DNA of 64,000 nucleotides, taken from assembly GCF_018476525.1 (NCBI RefSeq), contig NZ_JAHCST010000006.1:62001-126000 (forward strand). Reading direction: 5' to 3'. A program made the position numbers and the translations under genes. The DNA is from Acrocarpospora catenulata (lineage in GTDB: Bacteria > Actinomycetota > Actinomycetes > Streptosporangiales > Streptosporangiaceae). The notes beneath the pieces were generated by a model, which had not been told where the DNA came from, did no database searches, and saw only the letters and a program-made list of their open reading frames with translations. Of this stretch, positions 16,775 through 24,104 are shown piece by piece (the first letter of the stretch is position 1; the number at the start of each line of letters is the position of its first letter).

Positions 16775-18234
16775 GCATCCGCACCGTCACCGAGATCCGC
16801 CCCCGCGACCTGCCGGGGGAGGCGGAGCGGCTGCTGGGCGACGGGTACCGGCTGGCGCTGGTGTCCGCGCACGAGCAGGCCCGCGGATTCGGCCTGGTCT
16901 ACCTGTTCACGGCCGCGGACCCCGACCGGCGCAGCGAACTGCGGCTGCTGGTGCCGTTCGAGAACCCGGCCGTCCCCAGCCTGGCCGGGCTCTCCTTCCC
17001 GGCCGGGCGCTTCGAGCGCGAGGTGCGCGACCTGTACGGCGTGACCCCGCTCGACCACCCGTTGCCGCGCCGTCTCGTCCGCCACCACCACTGGCCGCGC
17101 GGCTGGTATCCGATGCGCGCCGACGCGGGCCCGCCGCCCTCCTTCGGCGATCCGGAGGGGCCCTTCCCGTTCGTGACCGTGGCAGGCCCCGGCGCGTTCG
17201 AGATCCCGGTCGGGCCGGTGCACGCCGGGCTGATCGAGCCGGGACACTTCCGGTTCTCGGTGGTGGGCGAATCCATCATCAAGCTCAAGGCCCGCCTGTG
17301 GTTCGTGCACCGGGGCATCGAGAAGCTGTTCCGGGGCCGCGCCGTCGCCGACGGGCTCCCGCTGGCCGAGCGCGTCAGCGGCGACACCTCACTCGGGCAC
17401 GCGCTGGCGTACTGCCTGGCCGTGGAGGAGGCGCTGGGCGTGACCGTGGAGCCGGAGGCCCAGGCGAGGCGGGCGGTGCTGCTGGAGCTGGAACGGCTCT
17501 ACAACCACGTCACCGACCTTGGCGCGCTCTGCAACGACGTCGCCCACTCGATCCTGCACGCCCAGGCCGGGCGGGTCCGGGAGCGGCTCCTGCGGATCAA
17601 CGCGGAGGTCACGGGCCACCGGCTGCTGCGCGAGGCGGTCTCGGTCGGCGAGGTGAAGCTGCGGTCGCTGCCCGACCCCGCCCAGCTGCGGGAGATCGGG
17701 GCCGACGTCGCCGAGATCGCCGCGCTGGCCCTCGGGCACAAGGTGGTCGCCGACCGTTTCACCGGCACCGCGGTCCTCGGCGCGCAGGCCGCCAAGGACC
17801 TCGGCACGCTCGGGTACGTCGCGCGGGCCAGCGGCCTGGACGTGGACGCCCGCCGCGACCATCCCACCCTGGACCTCGGGGCGTTCCCGCCCGCCGTCGA
17901 GAGCGGCGGGGACGTGCTGGCCAGGTTCCAGGTCCGGGTACGGGAGATCGCCGCCTCGATCGAGCTGATCGCCCGCCTGCTGGACCGCCCGCCCGCCACC
18001 GTGCCCGCGACCGGCCCGCAGGGCACCGGAGTGGGCATCGTCGAGGGCTGGCGCGGCACCATCGTGCACCGGGTGGAACTCGGCGCGGACGGCACGCTGG
18101 CCCACGTGAAGATCGTCGATCCGTCGTTCTTCAACTGGCCCGCCCTGCCGGTGGCGCTGCGCGGCGCCATCGTGCCCGACTTCCCGCTGGTCAACAAGAG
18201 CTTCAACCTGTCCTACGCGGGCAACGACCTGTGA
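16771..18234 (+). CDS. hycE: HycE-like large subunit (NuoC-NuoD fusion) lacking all Ni-Fe ligands (Rv0087-like)
   Basis: 487 residues: NuoC-like N-terminal third (about 1-125, FEREVRDLYGVTPLDHP), then a NuoD/hydrogenase-large domain. In hydrogenases the nickel is held by RxCGxC and DPCxxC. Here the first site reads ERVSGDTSLGHALAYC and the second VDPSFFNWPALPVALR; all four ligand positions are non-cysteine. Only two Cys exist in the whole chain, neither in a CxxC. It therefore cannot bind a [NiFe] centre and is more like NuoD. GTG 16771 overlaps the previous stop. No hydrogenase maturation or formate dehydrogenase gene is in the window, so the electron donor is unknown. Confidence 0.9.
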   Translation: MSIRTVTEIRPRDLPGEAERLLGDGYRLALVSAHEQARGFGLVYLFTAADPDRRSELRLLVPFENPAVPSLAGLSFPAGRFEREVRDLYGVTPLDHPLPRRLVRHHHWPRGWYPMRADAGPPPSFGDPEGPFPFVTVAGPGAFEIPVGPVHAGLIEPGHFRFSVVGESIIKLKARLWFVHRGIEKLFRGRAVADGLPLAERVSGDTSLGHALAYCLAVEEALGVTVEPEAQARRAVLLELERLYNHVTDLGALCNDVAHSILHAQAGRVRERLLRINAEVTGHRLLREAVSVGEVKLRSLPDPAQLREIGADVAEIAALALGHKVVADRFTGTAVLGAQAAKDLGTLGYVARASGLDVDARRDHPTLDLGAFPPAVESGGDVLARFQVRVREIAASIELIARLLDRPPATVPATGPQGTGVGIVEGWRGTIVHRVELGADGTLAHVKIVDPSFFNWPALPVALRGAIVPDFPLVNKSFNLSYAGNDL

Positions 18235-18288
18235 TCAGCGTGGGCTCCTTCGGGTCCGCCGGCGGCTATGAGTACGAAAGACGATCCT

Positions 18289-18308
18289 TTCGGGACCAAG
18301 GACCCAGG
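18289..18308. promoter_or_regulatory. DosR/DevR-like box 1
   Basis: TTCGGGACCAAGGACCCAGG closely follows the published DosR consensus TTSGGGACTWWAGTCCCSAA (GGGAC and CCC half-sites in register). It lies 55 bp after the hycE stop and about 190 bp before the preferred ATPase start, a position suited to hypoxia/redox activation of the ATPase gene. Confidence 0.5.
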
Positions 18309-18387
18309 TGTCGCTGGGCCTGGCGCACGAAGGTGAGAAAGATGATCCGGGCATCGGTCTCGACACGTACCTAGGAACGGAGCGGTC

Positions 18388-18519
18388 ATGCCCAAGCAAG
18401 CGAGCGCCCCGCCGTACCCTCGCGTACGAGGACGGAACGCATCATCTGCTGCCGTACAGGGACTATCGGCCCTTGGATCCGCCGAAGGGCGTGAGCAGTA
18501 TGACCGGCGCCACCGCTGA
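18388..18519 (+). CDS. Possible 43-residue proline/arginine-rich leader ORF of the ATPase gene
   Basis: ATG 18388 is preceded by GGAG with six bases spacing. The peptide begins MPKQASAPPYPRVRGR, has a Pro-Pro and a Pro-Arg cluster, and ends 17 bases inside the ATPase gene in another frame. Proline-rich leader peptides (mgtL of enterobacteria) sense Mg2+ by ribosome stalling ahead of mgtA. The same logic is possible here, but only position, ribosome binding site and composition support it. Confidence 0.35.
   Translation: MPKQASAPPYPRVRGRNASSAAVQGLSALGSAEGREQYDRRHR
18459..18472. promoter_or_regulatory. DosR/DevR-like box 2 (weaker)
   Basis: GGGACTATCGGCCC: correctly spaced GGGAC and CCC half-sites, poorer flanks than box 1. 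It lies 28 bp before the preferred ATPase ATG and inside the leader ORF, so it could be fortuitous. Confidence 0.3.
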
Positions 18520-21073
18520 ACAGGTGGTGCCGCTCGGTGCCGCGGCCGCGGCCGTGATGAGGCCCGCGGACGTGCTGGAGGCGCTGTCGACCTCCGCCGA
18601 TGGCCTGTCCTCTGGCGAGGCCGCGCGTCGACTGGCCGGGTACGGTCCGAATGCTGTGCGCTCGCACCGCGCCCGCCCGTTGCGGGTGCTGCTGCGGCAG
18701 TTGCGCTCGCCGCTGCTGGTGCTGCTCGCGGTGACGGCGCTGGCCTCGTTCTTCCTGGGCGAGCGGACCGACGCCCTGATCATCGGGGTGATCCTGCTGG
18801 CCTCGGTCGGGCTGGGCTTCTTCAACGAGTACCGCGCCGAGCGAGCCGTACAGGCGTTGCACGAGCAGATCAGGCACCACGCGGCCGTCCTGCGAGACGG
18901 CCGGCCCTGCCAGGTGGACGTCGTGGATCTGGTGCCCGGTGACGTGCTGCGGCTGCGGCTGGGCGAGGTGGTGCCCGCCGACGCACTGGTGCTGTCGGGT
19001 ACGGCGCTGCAGTGCGACGAGTCCGTGCTGACCGGGGAGTCGATCCCGGTGGACAAGCCCGCGGGTTCCTCCTGCGTCCTCATGGGGTCCGTGGTGAAGG
19101 CGGGCAGCGGCAGCGCCGTGGTCGTGGCGACCGGCGGCGGCACCGCGTTCGGGAAGATCGCGCTCGGCCTGGGCGAGGAGGAGCCGCCGACGGAGTTCCA
19201 GATCGGGCTGCGGCGCTTCTCCACGCTGCTGATCAAGGTGGGTGCGGTGCTCACCGTGGCGATCTTCGTGGTGAACCTGGTGCTCCAGCGGCCGATCCTG
19301 GACGCCCTGCTGTTCTCCCTGGCGATCGCGGTCGGCATCTCCCCCCAGCTGCTGCCCGCGGTGGTCTCCACCAGCCTGGCGGCCGGGTCCCGGCAGCTCG
19401 CACGGCGTAAGGTGCTGGTCAAGCGGCTGGTGTGCATCGAGGACCTGGGCGACATCGAAGTGCTGTACACCGACAAGACCGGCACCCTCACCGAGGGCAG
19501 GATCAGCTTCATGCGTGCCCTCGACACCACCGGCGCGCCCTCGCCGCTGCCGCTGGCACCCGGCCTGATCTGCACCGACGCCGAGGTCGAGAACGGCAGG
19601 GTGGTCGTCGGCAACCCGCTGGACGCGGCCCTGTGGGAATCCCCTGGGACGTCGGCGGCGGCCGCCGGCTGGCGGCGGATCGCCACGCTGCCCTTCGACC
19701 ACGACCGGCGCCTGGTGTCCGTGCTGGCCGACGATGCCGCAGGGCAGCGCATGATCATCGCCAAGGGTGCGCCGGAAACCCTGCTCGACCGATGCGTGGA
19801 CGTGCCCGGCCCGGCCAGGGCCGTGCTGGAGGCCGAATTCGCGGCGGGCCACCGCACCATCGCCGTGGCCGCCAAACCCGCACCCGGCAAGGCGGAGCTG
19901 GCCTTAGACGATGAGCACGACCTGCGTCTGCTGGGATTCCTGGTCTTCCTCGACCCGCCGAAGACCAGCGCGCGTCAGGCGTTGCGGCGGCTGGCCGAGC
20001 TCGGCGTCCAGGTCAAGGTGATCACCGGCGACAACGCGCGGGTGGCCGCGCATGTCTGCCGCGAGCTCGGACTTCCCGAGGGCGGTACGCTCACCGGCGA
20101 CGACCTGGCCGGCATGGACGACGAACGCCTCGCCGAGGCCATCCCCGCCACCACGGTCTTCGCCAGGATCGACCCCGAGCAGAAGGCCCGCATCGTGCGG
20201 CTGCACCGCCAGGGCGGGGTGGACGTCGCCTTCCTCGGCGACGGCGTCAACGACGCGCTCGCGCTGCACGCCGCCGACGTCGGCATCTCCGTCGACTCCG
20301 GCACCGAGGTGGCCAAGGACGCGGCCGACGTCGTCCTGCTGGAGAAGGACCTCGCTGTGCTCGCCGACGGCGTGGTGACCGGACGACGTATCTTCGCCAA
20401 CACCATGAAATACGTGCTGATGGGCACCTCCAGCAACTTCGGCAACATGTTCAGCGCCGCCGGCGCCTCGGCCTTCCTCGGTTTCCTGCCGATGCTGCCC
20501 TCGCAGATCCTGCTCAACAACCTGCTGTACGACACCAGCCAGCTCGCCATCCCCACCGACACGGTCGACGAGGAGCAACTGGCCAGGCCCTCCCGCTGGG
20601 ACATCACGCTGATCCGCCGCTTCATGCTCTTCTTCGGGCCGATCAGCTCCCTGTTCGACTTCGCCACGTTCGGCGTGATGCTCTGGGCGTTCTCCGCGGG
20701 GCCCGCCCTCTTCCGCTCCGGCTGGTTCGTCGAGTCGCTGGCCACCCAGACCCTCGTCATCTTCGCCGTCCGCACCCGCCGGGTTCCCTTCTTCCGCAGC
20801 CACCCCAGTGTGCCGCTGCTGCTCGCGGCGCTCGGCGTGGTGACCGTCGGGGCGGTCCTTCCCGCTACACCCTTCGCGGCCTCGCTCGGGTTCAGCCCAC
20901 TGCCCGGAGCCTTCTTCCTGGCCCTGGTGCTGATGGTGCTGGCCTACCTCGCGCTGATCGAGCTCGGCAAACGCCGCTTCTTCCGTACGGCTCCCGCCGT
21001 ACCACCCGAACGCCCGCGCCGGCCAGGCCACCGGACCCACCGCCGCGCCGCACACTTCAACACAACGAGCTAG
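18500..21073 (+). CDS. Mg2+-type P-type ATPase (MgtA/MgtB-like)
   Basis: 857 residues. Motifs in order: TGES actuator loop, membrane segment GISPQLLPAVVSTSLA, phosphorylation site DKTGTLTEG, nucleotide-site KGAPE, VKVITGDN, hinge GDGVNDALALHAADVGISVDSG, then six C-terminal membrane helices with NNLLYDTSQLAIPTD, typical of MgtA. It would import Mg2+ at the expense of ATP. I chose ATG 18500; GTG 18491 and GTG 18308 (AAGGA five bases upstream) are in-frame alternatives, the latter adding 64 residues of poor family match. A 260-bp leader after hycE holds DosR-like boxes and a leader ORF, suggesting its own regulation. Confidence 0.88.
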   Translation: MTGATAEQVVPLGAAAAAVMRPADVLEALSTSADGLSSGEAARRLAGYGPNAVRSHRARPLRVLLRQLRSPLLVLLAVTALASFFLGERTDALIIGVILLASVGLGFFNEYRAERAVQALHEQIRHHAAVLRDGRPCQVDVVDLVPGDVLRLRLGEVVPADALVLSGTALQCDESVLTGESIPVDKPAGSSCVLMGSVVKAGSGSAVVVATGGGTAFGKIALGLGEEEPPTEFQIGLRRFSTLLIKVGAVLTVAIFVVNLVLQRPILDALLFSLAIAVGISPQLLPAVVSTSLAAGSRQLARRKVLVKRLVCIEDLGDIEVLYTDKTGTLTEGRISFMRALDTTGAPSPLPLAPGLICTDAEVENGRVVVGNPLDAALWESPGTSAAAAGWRRIATLPFDHDRRLVSVLADDAAGQRMIIAKGAPETLLDRCVDVPGPARAVLEAEFAAGHRTIAVAAKPAPGKAELALDDEHDLRLLGFLVFLDPPKTSARQALRRLAELGVQVKVITGDNARVAAHVCRELGLPEGGTLTGDDLAGMDDERLAEAIPATTVFARIDPEQKARIVRLHRQGGVDVAFLGDGVNDALALHAADVGISVDSGTEVAKDAADVVLLEKDLAVLADGVVTGRRIFANTMKYVLMGTSSNFGNMFSAAGASAFLGFLPMLPSQILLNNLLYDTSQLAIPTDTVDEEQLARPSRWDITLIRRFMLFFGPISSLFDFATFGVMLWAFSAGPALFRSGWFVESLATQTLVIFAVRTRRVPFFRSHPSVPLLLAALGVVTVGAVLPATPFAASLGFSPLPGAFFLALVLMVLAYLALIELGKRRFFRTAPAVPPERPRRPGHRTHRRAAHFNTTS

Positions 21074-21106
21074 AGAGGCCCCGGCTGCCCGTGCGGCGCG
21101 ACGTGC

Positions 21107-21568
21107 TCAGGACGGTGAGGATTTCCAGGCGGCGGCCACCTCGACGGACCGCATGATGTGTTCCGGCAGTGTGGCGGTCACGACGTTCTCGATGGTGACG
21201 TTCTCCAGTAGGGCCCGCAGGTCGGCCCGCAGGGCGATCCAGACGAACTGCAGCGCCTGCGCGCTTCCCTCGTACCGCAGGTCCTGCGGGGCCTCGCCGC
21301 GTATCGTGGCCAGGGGCCCGTCCACCGCGCGGATGACGTCGGCAAGCGAGATTTCGCCGGCCTTGCGCGCGAGCAGGAAACCGCCCGTGGAACCGCGCTG
21401 GCTCGTGATGAGTCCGGCCCGGCGAAGGTCGCGGAGAATGAGATCGAGGAACTGACGCGGGATCTGTTGCGCTTGGGCGACCTCGACGGCGGAGGTCGGA
21501 CCGCCGCCGGTCGCCGCGAGTTCGATCACCGCCCGCAACGCGTAGTCCGTTCGTGCCGAGAGCCTCAT
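21107..21568 (-). CDS. Rrf2-family regulator without Fe-S cysteines
   Basis: 153 residues. N-terminal winged helix MRLSARTDYALRAVIELA, VEVAQAQQIPRQFLDLILRDLRRAGLITSQRG and wing TGGFLLARK are classic Rrf2. The region that holds three Cys in IscR/NsrR has none, and no Cys is present anywhere, so it is not an Fe-S sensor of that type. It would bind another effector, as CymR does. ATG 21568 has GGGGAA upstream. It faces the end of the ATPase gene, with its back to the large monooxygenase operon; a role in sulfur control of that operon is possible but unproven. Confidence 0.85.
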   Translation of the reverse strand: MRLSARTDYALRAVIELAATGGGPTSAVEVAQAQQIPRQFLDLILRDLRRAGLITSQRGSTGGFLLARKAGEISLADVIRAVDGPLATIRGEAPQDLRYEGSAQALQFVWIALRADLRALLENVTIENVVTATLPEHIMRSVEVAAAWKSSPS

Positions 21569-21674
21569 GGTTCCCCGAGTCTCGCCATGGGCGCATACCC
21601 TGCCTGTCCGGTTGAGTCTGAATTGTTCCGATATGCGACGTGATTAATCTACGACGGCCGCCCCGTCAGGAATA

Positions 21675-22460
21675 CTAAACCGGCTCGGTGGCCGGGTGCC
21701 CACCGTCCAGGTACGGCCGGTGTTCACCTGCGGTGACCGCGACGTCGAGCTGGTTCCGCGGCGGCGCAGAAACCGCAGGGAAGCGTGTCGACAGGGCGGC
21801 GAGCGGCAGGACTGCCCGGTTGAAATCGATCGTCGTCTCATTCCCCACAACCGGGGCCGGAACGTGGATATTGCGGAATGGGTAGCCCATGCCCCGCGTC
21901 GCGTCGCGGAAGATGGCGTGGAAGGCCCCTCGTGGCTCGTGCGTCGCGATCAGTTCGAACCGGCGCCCATCGATTTCGAACTGGATCAGCGCGTCGAGGA
22001 TGATCCAGCGTTCGTGACCGTCGGTGCACGGGGCGACGGTCCGTACGACCCGGTCGGGTTCCAGTTCCACGACCGTTGCGGGAAGTACCCAGTCGTAGTG
22101 CGGCTCGAAAACCTCAAGCCCGCCGAACGTGATCCGATGGATGCGGTCTTCGATGGCGTCCAGGGCGAAGACGCCCTCGGCGTCGATGAGATTCCGTTGC
22201 TGCGGGGTCAGCGATTCCAGGTCCACACTGTTGTTGGGCAGGCAGAGCGGCACTCTGATGAGCCTGTCGTCCCAGGTGTGGGCGAGGTCGGAGCCGACCG
22301 GCGAACTGGGTTGGATCTGGTGCACGTCGTCGGGGTAGGGCGCGACACCCGCCGAGCCGCGCACGCGGATACCGCACATCGCGGAGAGAGGCCCGTACGG
22401 GGCCGCGAGCGCTTCCGCCCGCGCGGCGTGCCAGTGCCGCCACTCGTCGATGTAGGCCAA
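21675..22460 (-). CDS. DUF1684 family protein
   Basis: 261 residues. The C-terminal part carries the DUF1684 pattern HAIFRDATRGMGYPFRN, TIDFNRAVLPL and RNQLDVAVTAGE; the N-terminal segment WRHWHAARAEALAAPYGPLS also fits. No biochemical function is established. Last gene of the operon that starts with the dipeptide-type permease; 81 bp separate it from the binding-protein gene. DUF1684 genes often accompany flavin monooxygenases, which fits here. Confidence 0.8.
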   Translation of the reverse strand: MAYIDEWRHWHAARAEALAAPYGPLSAMCGIRVRGSAGVAPYPDDVHQIQPSSPVGSDLAHTWDDRLIRVPLCLPNNSVDLESLTPQQRNLIDAEGVFALDAIEDRIHRITFGGLEVFEPHYDWVLPATVVELEPDRVVRTVAPCTDGHERWIILDALIQFEIDGRRFELIATHEPRGAFHAIFRDATRGMGYPFRNIHVPAPVVGNETTIDFNRAVLPLAALSTRFPAVSAPPRNQLDVAVTAGEHRPYLDGGHPATEPV

Positions 22461-22541
22461 CTCTCACTCCTTCATGACGGCGCTCCCGGGTTCCCGCCCG
22501 AGGGTGCTCAGGCGGGAACAGGGAACAGGAACGGAGAACAG

Positions 22542-24101
22542 CTACTTGGCCCACTCGAGATCGTAGGCACGGTTGAGGTCGTCGGCCCGGGGGGTGTACT
22601 TGATCCGCTTGGACACCACGTAGGTCTGAGGCTGGGGCCACATGTCGATGATGCGGACCGTGCGGATGTTCTCGGCCGTGAACCGCTTGATCGCCGCTGC
22701 CTGCTCCGCTACCGTCTTCGCGGTCCACGCGGCCTGGACGGCGGCGTCGATCTCGGAGCTGACCGGGCCTTTCGCGTTGGTCGCGGGGTAGGCCTCCTTC
22801 GACTGGTACTTGAGCGTGGCCTCGGCGCTGGAGTTCGACGGCGACGCCTCACCGATGAAGATGAGCTCGGGGGCCGTCTCCTCGGACTTGAGCAGATCGC
22901 TCCAGGTCGCCAGCGGCAGCCGGCGCAGCGCCGCGTCGAACCCGACGGCCTTGAGCTGCTCCACGATGACCTCAGAGGTCTGCGGGCCGCCGGGGAACTG
23001 GTACTCGGCGACCGCGAGTTCCGCCCTGGCGCCCACCGCGCCGGCCTCCTCGAGCAGTTTCCGCGCCCGCGGCGGATCGTAGGGCCACGGCTCCAGGTCC
23101 TCCTGGTAGCCGACGTAACCGATGCCGAACGGCTGCTTGCGCGACGGCTCGACCAGGCCCTTGAGGATCGTCTTGGTGATGGTCGCCCGGTCGATGGCGA
23201 TCGCCGCCGCCTCGCGGACCCGAGGGTCGTCCCACGGCTTCTTCGAGGCGTTGACCTGCAGGATGTGGATGCGGTTACCCGGCCGACCGCCCGTGATGAA
23301 GTCGCCGGTCGCCTCGAACTGCTCAAGGTCCGACGGGCTGAGCTGCACCGCGACGTCGATCTCGTTGGCGAGCACACCCGAGATGATCGCCGCCTGTTCG
23401 CTGAACACGCGGTACTCGACGCTCTTGACCTGCGGTGCCTCGCCGAAGTACGTCTCGTTGACGGCCAGCTTGATGCTCTGGTCCGGGGCGAACGACACGA
23501 GCTTGTAGGGGCCGGACGCGTTGACTTCGGTGTTCGGGTCGTGGGTCTTGAGCCACTCGATCGGCAGGAGGTGCCACCCGGCCACGATTCCGGGGAAGGA
23601 CAGGAAGGTGCCCTGCGTGCGGAACACCACCTCGGTGTCGGAGGTCGCCTCCGCCTCCCGCACCGCCGAGACCACCTTGGCGCCGGCGACGAGCTTCGCG
23701 TCGTTCTTGAGCCGCTCGAAGTTGCTCACCACGGTCCGCGCGGTCAGCGGCTCGCCGTCCTCGAAGGTGACGCCGGAGCGCAGTTTGAAGGTCCAGACGT
23801 CGTCGGCGGTCTGGCTCCATTCGGTGGCGAGGTCACCCACGAGCTTTCCGTCGGCGCCGAACCGGGTCAGCGCGGCGTAGACGTTGCCGACGACGGTCAG
23901 GTTGGCCTTGCTGTTGGAGGCGAGCCCGGGGTCGAGGCTGACCACGCTCGACACGGCGATCACGACGGGCGCTTCGCGGTCGGCGGCCGGGGCCGCTCCC
24001 GTGGAGCCGCCGCAGCCGGCCAGAGCCACCGATGCCGCGAGCGCGGTGATCACCACGGAGTTTCCGGCACGTCGTCGACGCGCCCGGCGGAGAATGGGCA
24101 T
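22542..24101 (-). CDS. Family 5 extracellular solute-binding lipoprotein (peptide/nickel ABC type)
   Basis: 519 residues. Basic N-terminus, hydrophobic segment and lipobox VALAGCGG predict a membrane-anchored lipoprotein. Body: VVIAVSSVVSLDPGLASNSK, ADGKLVGDLATEWSQTADD, VWTFKLRSGVTFEDGEPLTA, DDPRVREAAAIAIDR, the SBP_bac_5 signature. It would capture the substrate for the DppB/C permease and the fused ATPase encoded upstream in the same operon. Only three bases separate it from the preceding stop. Confidence 0.92.
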   Translation of the reverse strand: MPILRRARRRRAGNSVVITALAASVALAGCGGSTGAAPAADREAPVVIAVSSVVSLDPGLASNSKANLTVVGNVYAALTRFGADGKLVGDLATEWSQTADDVWTFKLRSGVTFEDGEPLTARTVVSNFERLKNDAKLVAGAKVVSAVREAEATSDTEVVFRTQGTFLSFPGIVAGWHLLPIEWLKTHDPNTEVNASGPYKLVSFAPDQSIKLAVNETYFGEAPQVKSVEYRVFSEQAAIISGVLANEIDVAVQLSPSDLEQFEATGDFITGGRPGNRIHILQVNASKKPWDDPRVREAAAIAIDRATITKTILKGLVEPSRKQPFGIGYVGYQEDLEPWPYDPPRARKLLEEAGAVGARAELAVAEYQFPGGPQTSEVIVEQLKAVGFDAALRRLPLATWSDLLKSEETAPELIFIGEASPSNSSAEATLKYQSKEAYPATNAKGPVSSEIDAAVQAAWTAKTVAEQAAAIKRFTAENIRTVRIIDMWPQPQTYVVSKRIKYTPRADDLNRAYDLEWAK

Positions 24102-24104
24102 GAC

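Noticed and set aside
18241-18499. M-box (ykoK) riboswitch before the Mg2+ ATPase gene
   Set aside because: The leader is long enough, but I could not find the conserved M-box core; DosR-like boxes and a leader ORF explain the region better.
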